Below are positions 1 to 6,742 of a stretch of DNA of 32,588 nt, one piece after another (positions within the stretch are counted from its first letter, which is position 1; every line of letters begins with the position of its first letter). The notes under the pieces are model-generated. The model did not search any database, had not been told where the DNA came from, and was given only the letters and a program-made list of their open reading frames with translations. Made by a program: the position numbers and the translations under genes. Source of the DNA: an uncultured delta proteobacterium (lineage in GTDB: Bacteria; Desulfobacterota; Desulfovibrionia; Desulfovibrionales; Desulfovibrionaceae); NCBI GenBank assembly GCA_903843965.1, contig CAIMRY010000002.1:1-32588 (forward strand), given 5' to 3'.

Positions 1-1
1 G

Positions 2-1306
2 ACGCCTGAGCCCTCCCCTCTGTCCCTCAAGCGCGACCCCCAAGACCGAATCATTGAGCGCACCATCCGCCTGAGTGGCCGCCTTGGCGATGCCTCAGAC
101 ACCCGGCGCTACGCCTATGATTCCGCCGGGCGCTTGTCCCGCGTCACGGACGGCTCCGGCGCGCTTTGCGAGTCCTACCAGTACGACCACCAGGGCCGCC
201 GACTGGCCGAGATCAACCCCCTGCGCTTTCGCGGCGAGCGGCGCTACACCTACCTCGCGAGCAACCGCCTGGGCCAGGCGGGTCAAGCCCAGTACGGCCA
301 TGACAAGGCTGGCTTCCGCAACCTCAAGCTGGAAGGCGACGCCGAGACGCACTACCGCTACGAGCCCTCGGGCCTGCTGCTTGCCGTTGATATGCCCGAT
401 GGCCGCCGCATCGACTACGCGTACGACGAGAACGGCTTGCGCACCGCAAAGAGTGTGGACGGGCGCGTGGTCGAGGCCTTTCGCTGGCTCGACCCCCTGC
501 GCCTGGACGAGTTCCACGACGGGCGCGAGTGGTGGCTGTTCGCCTACTCGGAAGGCCGCACGCCCGTGGGCCTGACCAATGGCCGGGACTCCTACTTTCT
601 GCTCTGCGACCAGCTCGGCACGCCGCTGGCACTTGCCACCACGGACGGGCGTATTGTACAGGCCATGCAATACGACAGCTTCGGCAATCTGCTCTCGGTC
701 CGGGGCAACGTGGTGCGGCTGCCGCTCGGGTTCGCCGGTGGCCTGTACGATGCGGACACCGGCCTGACGCGCTTCCCCTGGCGCGACTACGACGCCGACA
801 CCGGGCGCTTCACCGCGCTGGACCCCTTGGGTGCAAGGGGTGGGGATAAGGACTGGTACGGCTACTGCGTTGATGACCCGGTCAACCGGGTCGATGCGTG
901 GGGATTGGAAGGCTTCTTGGACGGCGTTCAGAAAATAACTGCTGGCTTTGGCCAGCTCTGGGACACGGCTCCCGACGGGATCGCCCAGGCTGTGACCGAA
1001 GGAGCCAAGGGCGCAGGCGAAGCGCTGGGCAAAACTGCGGAGGCGTATGCCACAAACGAGGATTTGCAGAAGTACACGGCCCTTGCCCTCGGCGCGGGAG
1101 CCGTTCCCATTGCCGCCGCAGCAGGTGTGGAGGCGCTGCCCGCCCTTGCCGCCGTTGCGGCGCGAAACCCGGACAAGATCGAGAAGGCCTTTGACTTCCT
1201 GTCCGGCGCTTTTGTGCCGGGGCCGCCTCCTATGACTTGGGGCGGTGTGAGGGGGGGGCGGTGTGTCAGCGGGCCTCGACTACATCAAAGACTTGACGAG
1301 GAATGA
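2..1306 (+). CDS. Rhs repeat-associated core protein, 3' end (5' end outside window; probable frameshift near the C-terminus)
   Basis: The frame is open from base 2, so only the C-terminal ~434 residues are visible. YD-type repeats (RRYAYDSAGRL, YQYDHQGRR, YRYEPSGLL, YAYDENGLR) lead into the Rhs core signature (GLYDADTGLTRFPWRDYDADTGRF split over about residues 249-269, then ALDPL and DDPVNRVDAWGLEGF). Rhs proteins form a hollow cocoon around a variable C-terminal domain, often a toxin delivered by type VI or related secretion. After the core comes a ~125-residue tail with an Ala/Gly-rich hydrophobic stretch (ALALGAGAVPIAAAAGV), which could insert in membranes. As read, the last ~20 residues are an Arg-rich out-of-frame tail. 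Deleting one G from the eight-G run at 1251-1258 gives an ending GGVSAGLDYIKDLTRNE with TGA at 1308-1310, overlapping the ATG of the next gene. Rhs identity is firm; the toxin role of the tail is inferred. Confidence 0.9.
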   Translation, partial: TPEPSPLSLKRDPQDRIIERTIRLSGRLGDASDTRRYAYDSAGRLSRVTDGSGALCESYQYDHQGRRLAEINPLRFRGERRYTYLASNRLGQAGQAQYGHDKAGFRNLKLEGDAETHYRYEPSGLLLAVDMPDGRRIDYAYDENGLRTAKSVDGRVVEAFRWLDPLRLDEFHDGREWWLFAYSEGRTPVGLTNGRDSYFLLCDQLGTPLALATTDGRIVQAMQYDSFGNLLSVRGNVVRLPLGFAGGLYDADTGLTRFPWRDYDADTGRFTALDPLGARGGDKDWYGYCVDDPVNRVDAWGLEGFLDGVQKITAGFGQLWDTAPDGIAQAVTEGAKGAGEALGKTAEAYATNEDLQKYTALALGAGAVPIAAAAGVEALPALAAVAARNPDKIEKAFDFLSGAFVPGPPPMTWGGVRGGRCVSGPRLHQRLDEE

Positions 1307-1309
1307 GTG

Positions 1310-1513
1310 ATGAAGCGAGTGATAGTGTCGGATATTCTAGCGGGTGCAATCTTTGCTTTCGTCGGATGGTCTGGCGTCGATCGCGGCGTGATCCGCTATT
1401 GGGGAGTGTCAGTCATGTATCCCAGACAATTTGGTTGGGCGCTCATTGTTTTGGGTGTCAGTATACCCATAGTTGGGTACATCCTGCGCTCCCGACAGGG
1501 CAGGGGCAAATAG
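1310..1513 (+). CDS. Small two-helix membrane protein, class A (candidate Rhs-tip immunity protein)
   Basis: This 67-aa protein begins at an ATG that overlaps the frame-corrected rhs stop (TGATG), implying translational coupling. Two hydrophobic segments are visible, about residues 8-24 (DILAGAIFAFVGWSGV) and 40-58 (FGWALIVLGVSIPIVGYIL), with a basic C-terminus (RSRQGRGK). It is closely similar along its whole length to the protein at 2793-2996, sharing the RYWGV/RWGV and MYPR..FGW motifs. It is more distantly similar to the two class B proteins at 2089 and 2474. I know no named family that fits. Its place directly after an Rhs C-terminal tip, and the repetition of that arrangement, suggest a cognate membrane immunity protein. 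A membrane-anchored accessory protein is the main alternative. Confidence 0.7.
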   Translation: MKRVIVSDILAGAIFAFVGWSGVDRGVIRYWGVSVMYPRQFGWALIVLGVSIPIVGYILRSRQGRGK

Positions 1514-1536
1514 AGAGCCTGTTTCGCTTGTAAACC

Positions 1537-1573
1537 AGCCCCGGCTCGGCTCTGTCACCAGGCCGGGGCTTTT
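1537..1573 (+). terminator. Rho-independent terminator after the first Rhs/small-protein cassette
   Basis: A nine-base perfect stem (AGCCCCGGC at 1537-1545, GCCGGGGCT at 1562-1570) is followed by TTTTCTTT. It closes the first cassette and sits immediately before the displaced Rhs fragment, so that fragment is unlikely to be transcribed from upstream. Confidence 0.8.
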
Positions 1574-1582
1574 CTTTAGCAC

Positions 1583-2092
1583 ATTGACGCCGACACAGGC
1601 CGCTTCACTGCGCTCGACCCGCTGCGGGACAAGGGCGGGGACAAGGACTGGTACGGGTATTGTGTGGAGGATCCGGTCAATCGGGTGGACGTGTGGGGGT
1701 TGGAAGGCTTCTTGGACGGCGTTCAGAACATAGCTGATGGCTTTAGCCAGCTCTGGGACACGGCTCCCGACGGGATCGCCCAGGCGGCGTCCGAAGGAGC
1801 CCAGGGCGCGGGGGAAGCGCTGGGCAAAACTGCGGAGGCGTATGCCACAAACGAGGACTTGCAGAAGTACACGGCCCTTGCCCTCGGCGCGGGAGCTGTT
1901 CCCATTGCCGCCGCAGCAGGTGTGGAGGCGCTGCCCGCCCTTGCCGCCGTTGCGGCGCGCAATCCGGACAAGATTGAGAATGCCTTTGATTTCCTGTCCG
2001 GCGCTTTTGTGCCGGGGCCGCCGGCTATGACAATACCTGGTGAACTGGGAAACGCGGGAAGCTGGATGTATAATCATTGGAGAGAACGATGA
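1583..2092 (+). pseudogene. Displaced Rhs C-terminal cassette (no start, no core)
   Basis: The frame begins abruptly at IDADTGRFTALDPL, just after an in-frame TAG at 1577, and has no plausible start codon or ribosome-binding site. From there it is nearly identical in protein and DNA to the intact rhs 3' end: the core remnant, WYGYCVEDPVNRVDVWGLEGF, then the same hydrophobic tail. The two copies match through FVPGPP and then diverge completely. This copy ends MTIPGELGNAGSWMYNHWRER with TGA at 2090-2092, overlapping the ATG of the next small gene. It is a classic orphan rhs C-terminal cassette, displaced by recombination or kept as a donor for tip exchange. An internal start at 1664 (GTG) could express the tail alone. 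Confidence 0.85.
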
Positions 2093-2295
2093 GAGTGACA
2101 TTGGGGGAAATATTTCAGGGGCAGATGCTTGTTATCATGGGAGCATTAGAAATTGGGGAAGGCAAGGCGCATGTGCGAGATTATCCCGTCCCCGTGTGGA
2201 CCGCATACGTTCTTGTCGCCGCCGGACTGGTCATCCCCCTGCTTGCATGGTACGTGAGAAGGCCTTTGCAACAGACTGAGAGCCAAAACGATTAA
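2089..2295 (+). CDS. Small two-helix membrane protein, class B, copy 1
   Basis: This 68-aa protein starts at the ATG at 2089, four bases overlapping the stop of the displaced Rhs tip, with GGAGAG at 2079-2084 as ribosome-binding site; an in-frame TTG at 2077 is less likely. Two hydrophobic segments lie at about residues 6-22 and 36-57 (VWTAYVLVAAGLVIPLLAWYV), followed by RRPLQ. It is clearly paralogous to the protein at 2474-2680 (shared MRVTL.EI, GAL.IG, WTAYVL, PLLAWY.RRP.Q). It shares a general plan with class A: short N-terminus, Gly-rich first helix, IP..AY..R near the end. No known family was recognised. By position it is the partner of the MTIPGELGNAG-type tip. Confidence 0.7.
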   Translation: MRVTLGEIFQGQMLVIMGALEIGEGKAHVRDYPVPVWTAYVLVAAGLVIPLLAWYVRRPLQQTESQND

Positions 2296-2298
2296 CAC

Positions 2299-2335
2299 AA
2301 CAAGGCGACCGTGCTGTCCGTATGGTCGTCTTGTT
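2299..2335 (+). terminator. Hairpin/probable terminator after class B copy 1
   Basis: AACAAGGCGACC (2299-2310) pairs with GGTCGTCTTGTT (2324-2335), twelve pairs with one G-T, but has no clean T-tract. It starts four bases after the stop codon. A related half-site (CAACAAGGCGA) recurs after the second class B gene. Confidence 0.5.
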
Positions 2336-2394
2336 GCTCTCGGTTGCACATTCCTGTCGCCAACGCTGGCGGGAAGGGCAACGAAGAAGGCTCT

Positions 2395-2463
2395 TGCGTC
2401 GATGATCCGGTCAATCGTGAGGAAGCGTTGTGTCTGGCGCAGCCGCCCACACCAAGCCTTTGA
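2395..2463 (+). pseudogene. Scrap of Rhs core before class B copy 2
   Basis: The frame reads CVDDPVNR and then departs from Rhs sequence, ending at TGA 2461-2463. CVDDPVNR is identical to the intact gene's core motif, and the DNA matches too. It is all that remains of a third Rhs cassette, lost down to about eight recognisable codons, while the small gene behind it is intact. Confidence 0.6.
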
Positions 2464-2473
2464 GGAGAACATG

Positions 2474-2680
2474 ATGCGGGTGACATTGGCGGAAATATAT
2501 TGGGGACATATTTTTGTTGGCTTGGGGGCCTTGCAAATTGGTGCATACAAGGGGCATATGCAATTGTATCTCATGCCCTTGTGGACGGCATACGTCCTTC
2601 TTGCTGGCGGAGCGGCCCTCCCACTGCTCGCCTGGTACATAAGAAGACCTTTTCAAGAGATTGAGATCAATAAACACTAA
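2474..2680 (+). CDS. Small two-helix membrane protein, class B, copy 2
   Basis: This 68-aa protein starts at the ATG at 2474; GAGGAG at 2462-2467 precedes two adjacent ATGs (2471 and 2474), and 2474 aligns with copy 1. It has two hydrophobic segments, one Gly-rich (EIYWGHIFVGLGALQIG) and one longer (LWTAYVLLAGGAALPLLAWYI), and ends RRPFQEIEINKH. It is intact although its upstream Rhs sequence has decayed to a few codons. That would be expected if the small protein stays useful, for example as immunity to sibling toxins, after its toxin gene is lost. Confidence 0.65.
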   Translation: MRVTLAEIYWGHIFVGLGALQIGAYKGHMQLYLMPLWTAYVLLAGGAALPLLAWYIRRPFQEIEINKH

Positions 2681-2686
2681 CGCAAC

Positions 2687-2713
2687 AAGGCGAGCTTGAT
2701 ACAGGCCCGCCTT
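2687..2713 (+). terminator. Weak hairpin after class B copy 2
   Basis: AAGGCG (2687-2692) pairs with CGCCTT (2708-2713), without a T-tract. Its left side repeats the CAACAAGGCGA of the hairpin at 2299, so it is probably a decayed relative. Confidence 0.3.
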
Positions 2714-2730
2714 CCAGCACTCTGGCCGTG

Positions 2731-2796
2731 ATGTTGGGGGGCGTCGCAGGGTATGGCCTTGACTCCATTATGGAAGAAATGAGGAATAGGCGATGA
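2731..2796 (+). pseudogene. Rhs C-terminal tip remnant before class A copy 2
   Basis: A 21-codon open stretch ends GGVAGYGLDSIMEEMRNRR and stops at TGA 2794-2796, overlapping the following ATG. It resembles the frame-corrected tip of the intact rhs gene (GGVSAGLDYIKDLTRNE) in the order GGV, GLD, I, R-N. It is therefore the last piece of a fourth Rhs cassette. An ATG at 2731 exists but has no evident ribosome-binding site. Confidence 0.55.
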
Positions 2797-2996
2797 AGAA
2801 GGTGACGGCATGGGAAGTTGCAATGGGTTTAACGTTTGCCTTCATGGGCTGGACCGGTGTTCATTACGGTGAGATGTACCGCTGGGGGGTTCCCATCATG
2901 TACCCCAGAATATTTGGCTGGGTGCTCATTGTTGTTGGGGTAGGCATACCCGTTGAGGCGTATATTATGCGGTCTCGACAAAACAAGGACAAGTAA
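2793..2996 (+). CDS. Small two-helix membrane protein, class A, copy 2
   Basis: This 67-aa protein starts at the ATG overlapping the tip remnant's stop (ATGA). It is the close paralogue of the protein at 1310-1513: same length, same MYPR.FGW.LIV.GV.IP core and the same RSRQ basic end. Two hydrophobic segments lie at about residues 8-24 and 40-58. It follows a GGV...GLD-type tip, as the other class A protein does. No known family was recognised. Confidence 0.7.
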   Translation: MKKVTAWEVAMGLTFAFMGWTGVHYGEMYRWGVPIMYPRIFGWVLIVVGVGIPVEAYIMRSRQNKDK

Positions 2997-3022
2997 AGAG
3001 CTCTGCCTGCATGCTAGACACT

Positions 3023-3050
3023 GGGGGCGGAACCAGATGGCTCCGCCCCC
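3023..3050 (+). terminator. GC-rich hairpin after class A copy 2
   Basis: GGGGGCGGA (3023-3031) pairs perfectly with TCCGCCCCC (3042-3050) around a ten-base loop. No T-tract follows, so termination is uncertain. Confidence 0.45.
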
Positions 3051-3053
3051 TGC

Positions 3054-3116
3054 CTCTATGACCTCGACACCGGGCTGACGCGCTTCCCCTGGCGGGACTA
3101 TGACGCCGACACCGGC
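3054..3116 (+). pseudogene. Scrap of Rhs core at the array's right edge
   Basis: The frame reads LYDLDTGLTRFPWRDYDADTG, matching the intact rhs core, then changes at once to unrelated Ala/Pro-rich sequence. The break falls in GACGCCGACACCGG (3102-3115), the same sequence where the displaced cassette at 1583 begins. This marks the edge of the array, 87 bases before the next gene. Confidence 0.7.
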
Positions 3117-3202
3117 GCTGCACGCCCCCGCCGCCCTCCCCAACCCGCCGCCCGCCCCGCCCTGCTTCTGGACACTTCCAGGCCTTCAGGCTAGGAGAAA
3201 GC

Positions 3203-4195
3203 ATGGCGAAATACCTGAACTCCGCGTTGCGCCTGGGGGCCGGGCTGCTCCTTGCGCTCTGCGCAGCGCTCCCGGCCCGGGCCGGGGAGATCAAGCGCGC
3301 CGCCCTGGCCCTGCAATGGCAGCCCCAGGCACAGTTCGCCGGGTTCTACGTGGCCCAGGCCAAGGGCTTCTACGCCGAGGCCGGGGTGGACATGCAGATC
3401 ATCCCCGGCGGGCCGGACGTGGTGGCCTCAAAACTCCTGGCCGAGGACCGCGCCCAGTTCGCCACCATGTTCCTGGCCACGGGCATCGAGCGCCGCGCGG
3501 ACGAAGGCAAAAACGGCCTGCCCGTGGTGCTGCTGGCCCAGCTGGTGCAGCGCTCCGCGCTCATGATCATCACCCGCGCCGACTCGGACATCAAAACCCC
3601 CAAAGACCTGGACCACAAGCGCATCAGCCTGTGGGCGGGCGAGTTCCGGCTGCAGCCCCTGGCCCTGTTCCAGCGCCTGGGCATCCACCCGGTGATCAAG
3701 CCCCAGTCCAACACCCTGAACCTGTTTCTGCGCGGCGGGGTCGATGCAGCCTCGGCCATGTGGTACAACGAGTTCCACAGCCTGCTGGCCGCGGGCCTGG
3801 ACGAGGCCGACCTGCGCGTGTTCTTCTACCGCGACCTGGACCTGAACTTCCCCGAAGACGGCCTGTACACCCTGGAGGCCACCCTGGAGCGCGACCCGGA
3901 CCTCTGCCGGGCCGTGACGAGCGCCAGCCTGCGCGGCTGGGAGTATGCCTTCGCCCACCCGGACGAGGCGCTGGCCATCGTGCAGGAGCGCATGCGCGAG
4001 GCGCACCTGCCCTTCAGCCGCGCGCACCAGCGCTTCATGCTGGCGCGCATGCGCGACGTCATGACCATTCCCGGCCAGACCCTGGGCAGCCTGAACCCGG
4101 CGGACTACACGCGCGTGGTTGAGACCCTGGCCGCGCAAAAGCTCATCCGCACCCGCCCGGCCCTGGACGTCTTTTTCAAGGGCAGGCTGCAATGA
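3203..4195 (+). CDS. NMT1/THI5-like ABC-type substrate-binding protein
   Basis: This 330-aa exported protein has a signal peptide (KYLNSALRLGAGLLLALCAAL, cleavage near ARA-G, about residue 28). AGGAG lies seven bases before the ATG. The mature N-terminus (LALQWQPQAQFAGFYVA, then AKGFYAEAGVDMQIIPGG) is the hallmark of the NMT1/THI5/SsuA-like periplasmic binding fold, which binds pyrimidines, sulfonates or other small organics; the ligand cannot be told here. No ABC permease or ATPase gene is adjacent. Instead the gene overlaps the next by four bases (ATGA), and that gene encodes a membrane sensor with a large extracytoplasmic region. This suggests the protein presents a ligand to the sensor rather than serving import. 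Confidence 0.85.
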   Translation: MAKYLNSALRLGAGLLLALCAALPARAGEIKRAALALQWQPQAQFAGFYVAQAKGFYAEAGVDMQIIPGGPDVVASKLLAEDRAQFATMFLATGIERRADEGKNGLPVVLLAQLVQRSALMIITRADSDIKTPKDLDHKRISLWAGEFRLQPLALFQRLGIHPVIKPQSNTLNLFLRGGVDAASAMWYNEFHSLLAAGLDEADLRVFFYRDLDLNFPEDGLYTLEATLERDPDLCRAVTSASLRGWEYAFAHPDEALAIVQERMREAHLPFSRAHQRFMLARMRDVMTIPGQTLGSLNPADYTRVVETLAAQKLIRTRPALDVFFKGRLQ

Positions 4196-6363
4196 GCGCG
4201 CGCACCCCAGTCCCCGCCCCCCCCCCAAGCCCCATCTCAGCCGGGCGCGGCATCGCCTTCCGGCTCTCGGCCCTGGTGCTCTCGGTGGTGGGCCTGATCT
4301 TCGTGGCCATGAGCGCGGCCACGTACTTCATGGCGCGGGAGGCCCTGCTGAAAAACGCCGAGCAGAACGCCCGCACCCAGGCCCAGGCCCTGGTCCAGCG
4401 CATCGAGGCCCGGCTCGCGCCCATCAGCCGCGTGCCCCTGGGCCTGGCCTACGAGCTGGGCGACGACGGGCTTTCCGACGAGGGCATCCTGCGCCGCCAG
4501 CGCCAGATGCTGCTGGACAACCCGGAGATCTTCGGCACCGCCGCCGCGTACGAGCCCTTTGGCCGACACCCGCAGCAGGAGTTCTTCGCGCCGTACACCT
4601 TCCGCGCGCCGCTCGGCATAACGCACATCAACCTGGGCGGGCCGGGCTACCGCTACCACGCCATGGACTGGTACCAGATCCCGCGCGAGCTGGGGCAGAC
4701 CATCTGGAGCGAACCCTACTTCGACGAGGGCGGCGGCAACACCCTCATGGCCACCTGCTCCGTGCCCTTTTACCAGGGCCAGGGCGCAGGTCACGGGGAA
4801 GGTCGCCACGTGGCCGGGGTGGTCACGGCGGACGTGTCCCTGGACTGGCTCAAGCGCCTGGTGTCCTCGGTCAACGTGCTCGAAACCGGCTACGCCTGGC
4901 TCATCACCAGAAACGGCACCTACGTGACCCACCCGGAGCCGGGCGTGGCCTTCAACGAAACCATCTTCAGCCGGGCCGAGGAAGCGGGCGACCTGGATCT
5001 GCGGCGCATCGGCCAGGACATGGTGCGCGGGGGCTCCAAGCTGGTGGAGACCAAAAGCCTGCACACGGGCAAGCCGGGCTTTCTGGTCTATGCGCCCCTG
5101 CCCAGCACCGGCTGGTCGCTGGGGGTGTTTTCCCCGCGCGACGAGCTTCTGGCCGACGTGAACCGCCTGGCCCTGGTCAGCGCGGGCCTGGGCGGCGGCG
5201 GCTTCCTGCTTTTGGCCGCGCTCACGGCGGTCATCGCCCGGGGCATCACCAGACCGCTGCGCCGCCTGTGCCTGGCCGCGCGCGAGGTGGCCGGGGGGCG
5301 CCTGGACGCGCCCCTGCCCGAGGTGGCCTCCCGCGACGAGGTGTTTGAGCTGGCCGAGGCCTTTGCCCACATGCAGGAGTCCCTGAAGGAGCACATCCGC
5401 GACCTGACCCTGGCCACGGCCACCCGCGAACGCATCCAGAGCGAGCTGCGCATCGCCAGCGAGATCCAGCTGGGCATTTTGCCCAAGACCTTTCCGCCCC
5501 TGCCCCGGCATGCGGAGTTCGACCTCTTCGCCAGCCTGACCCCGGCGCGCGAGGTCGGCGGCGACTTCTACGACTTCTTCCCCTGCGGCCCGGACTGCTT
5601 CTGTTTCCTCATCGGCGACGTCTCCGGCAAGGGCGTGCCCGCAGCCTTCTACATGGCCGTGTCGCGCACGCTGATCAAGGCCGTGGCCGAGTCCGTGGCG
5701 GGCGCGGGCCAGCGGCGCGGGGCCGATCGGCACCACAGCCCGCTCGAGGCGGCCAATCTTGGAGAGATCCAGCGGCGCATCCCCAACCCCGGCCACATCC
5801 TGGCCCGGGCCAACAACGGCCTGGCCGAGGACAACGAGTCCTGCATGTTCGTCACCGTGTTCTGTGCGGTGCTCGACTTCGCCAGCGGCGAGGTGCACTA
5901 CGCCAGCGCCGGGCACAACCCGCCCGTGCTGTTGCGGGCCGGGGCCAGGCCAGAGTATCTGCCCACCCACGGCGACCCCGTGGCCGGGGCCATGACCGGG
6001 ATCGCCTTCACCACGGACACCCTGACCCTGAACCCCGGCGACGCGCTGGCGCTCTACACCGACGGCGTCACCGAGGCCATGAACCCGGTCCAGGAGCTGT
6101 ACGGCGAGGCGAGGCTGCTGGAGCACCTGGCGGAGCACGACGGGCTGGACGTGCGCGCCGCCTGCCAGGCCTTGGCTGCGGACGTGCACGCCTTTGCCAG
6201 CGGGGCCGAGCAGTCCGACGACATCACCATGCTGGTGCTGCGCTACAACGGCCCGAGCACGGCCAACGGCCCGGACACGGCCAATGGCGCGGCGACGGAC
6301 AACAGCTCGACGGACGACAGCACGACGGAGAACAGGACACGGCCCGGCCCGGACACAACCTGA
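4192..6363 (+). CDS. Membrane sensor with HAMP and SpoIIE/RsbU-type PP2C phosphatase domain
   Basis: This 723-aa protein has TM1 at about residues 25-47, an extracytoplasmic region at 50-320 of Cache-like organisation, TM2 at about 326-347, a HAMP linker at 347-400, a short coiled coil, and a PP2C-type phosphatase at about 430-690. Phosphatase motifs are complete: GGDFYDFF (~457), IGDVSGKGVPAAF (~474), YASAGHNPP (~570), YTDGVTEA (~622) and SDDITMLVLRY (~675); their aspartates bind the catalytic metals. Such proteins dephosphorylate a STAS-domain antagonist in partner-switching systems, and a STAS gene and an RsbW-like gene follow directly. The last ~35 residues are a Thr/Asn/Asp-rich repetitive tail (TANGPDTANG) outside the usual domain. 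The start overlaps the upstream stop, implying coupling to the binding protein. Confidence 0.93.
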   Translation: MSARTPVPAPPPSPISAGRGIAFRLSALVLSVVGLIFVAMSAATYFMAREALLKNAEQNARTQAQALVQRIEARLAPISRVPLGLAYELGDDGLSDEGILRRQRQMLLDNPEIFGTAAAYEPFGRHPQQEFFAPYTFRAPLGITHINLGGPGYRYHAMDWYQIPRELGQTIWSEPYFDEGGGNTLMATCSVPFYQGQGAGHGEGRHVAGVVTADVSLDWLKRLVSSVNVLETGYAWLITRNGTYVTHPEPGVAFNETIFSRAEEAGDLDLRRIGQDMVRGGSKLVETKSLHTGKPGFLVYAPLPSTGWSLGVFSPRDELLADVNRLALVSAGLGGGGFLLLAALTAVIARGITRPLRRLCLAAREVAGGRLDAPLPEVASRDEVFELAEAFAHMQESLKEHIRDLTLATATRERIQSELRIASEIQLGILPKTFPPLPRHAEFDLFASLTPAREVGGDFYDFFPCGPDCFCFLIGDVSGKGVPAAFYMAVSRTLIKAVAESVAGAGQRRGADRHHSPLEAANLGEIQRRIPNPGHILARANNGLAEDNESCMFVTVFCAVLDFASGEVHYASAGHNPPVLLRAGARPEYLPTHGDPVAGAMTGIAFTTDTLTLNPGDALALYTDGVTEAMNPVQELYGEARLLEHLAEHDGLDVRAACQALAADVHAFASGAEQSDDITMLVLRYNGPSTANGPDTANGAATDNSSTDDSTTENRTRPGPDTT

Positions 6364-6397
6364 AACCACGCGGCCCCAGGTCCGCAGGAGGAAACAG

Positions 6398-6730
6398 ATG
6401 GAGTGCACAGGATGCAAGCAGGGCGCGTTCTACGTGCTATCGGTCGCCGGGCGCATGGACGCCCTCACCTCCCAGGGCTTTGAGACCGAGTGCCTGGCCC
6501 GCCTGGACGCCGGGGACACGCGCATCGTGGTCGACCTGAGCGCGCTGGAGTACATCAGCAGCGCCGGCCTGCGCAGCATCCTGGCCGCAGCCAAGAAGCT
6601 CAAAGCCGTCGGCGGCGACCTGGCCTTCTGCGGGCTCACGGGCATCGTGGCCGAGGTCTTCACCGTGTCCGGCTTCGCCAAGCTTTTGCCGGTGTACGCC
6701 ACGCGGGTCGAGGCCCTGGCCCGGAGCTGA
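6398..6730 (+). CDS. STAS-domain anti-sigma factor antagonist (RsbV/SpoIIAA-like)
   Basis: This 110-aa protein starts at the ATG at 6398 behind AGGAGG (6387-6392). It is a single STAS domain: the strand-helix core VVDLSALEYISSAGLRSIL around residues 44-63 carries the conserved serines, one of which (in ISSAG) is the phosphorylation site in this family. The cognate kinase should be the next gene product and the phosphatase the previous one. Unphosphorylated STAS protein normally sequesters the kinase and frees a sigma factor or other target. No sigma factor gene is nearby, so the output is unknown. Confidence 0.93.
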   Translation: MECTGCKQGAFYVLSVAGRMDALTSQGFETECLARLDAGDTRIVVDLSALEYISSAGLRSILAAAKKLKAVGGDLAFCGLTGIVAEVFTVSGFAKLLPVYATRVEALARS

Positions 6731-6742
6731 CAGGGACCGGCC

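Noticed and set aside
3100-4122. Plus-strand frame beginning in the Rhs scrap and running through the binding-protein gene
   Set aside because: Ala/Arg/Pro-rich shadow of the 3203-4195 gene in another frame.
4237-6417. Long minus-strand open frame opposite the sensor-phosphatase
   Set aside because: Gly/Val/His-rich translation without domains; the plus strand has complete PP2C motifs.
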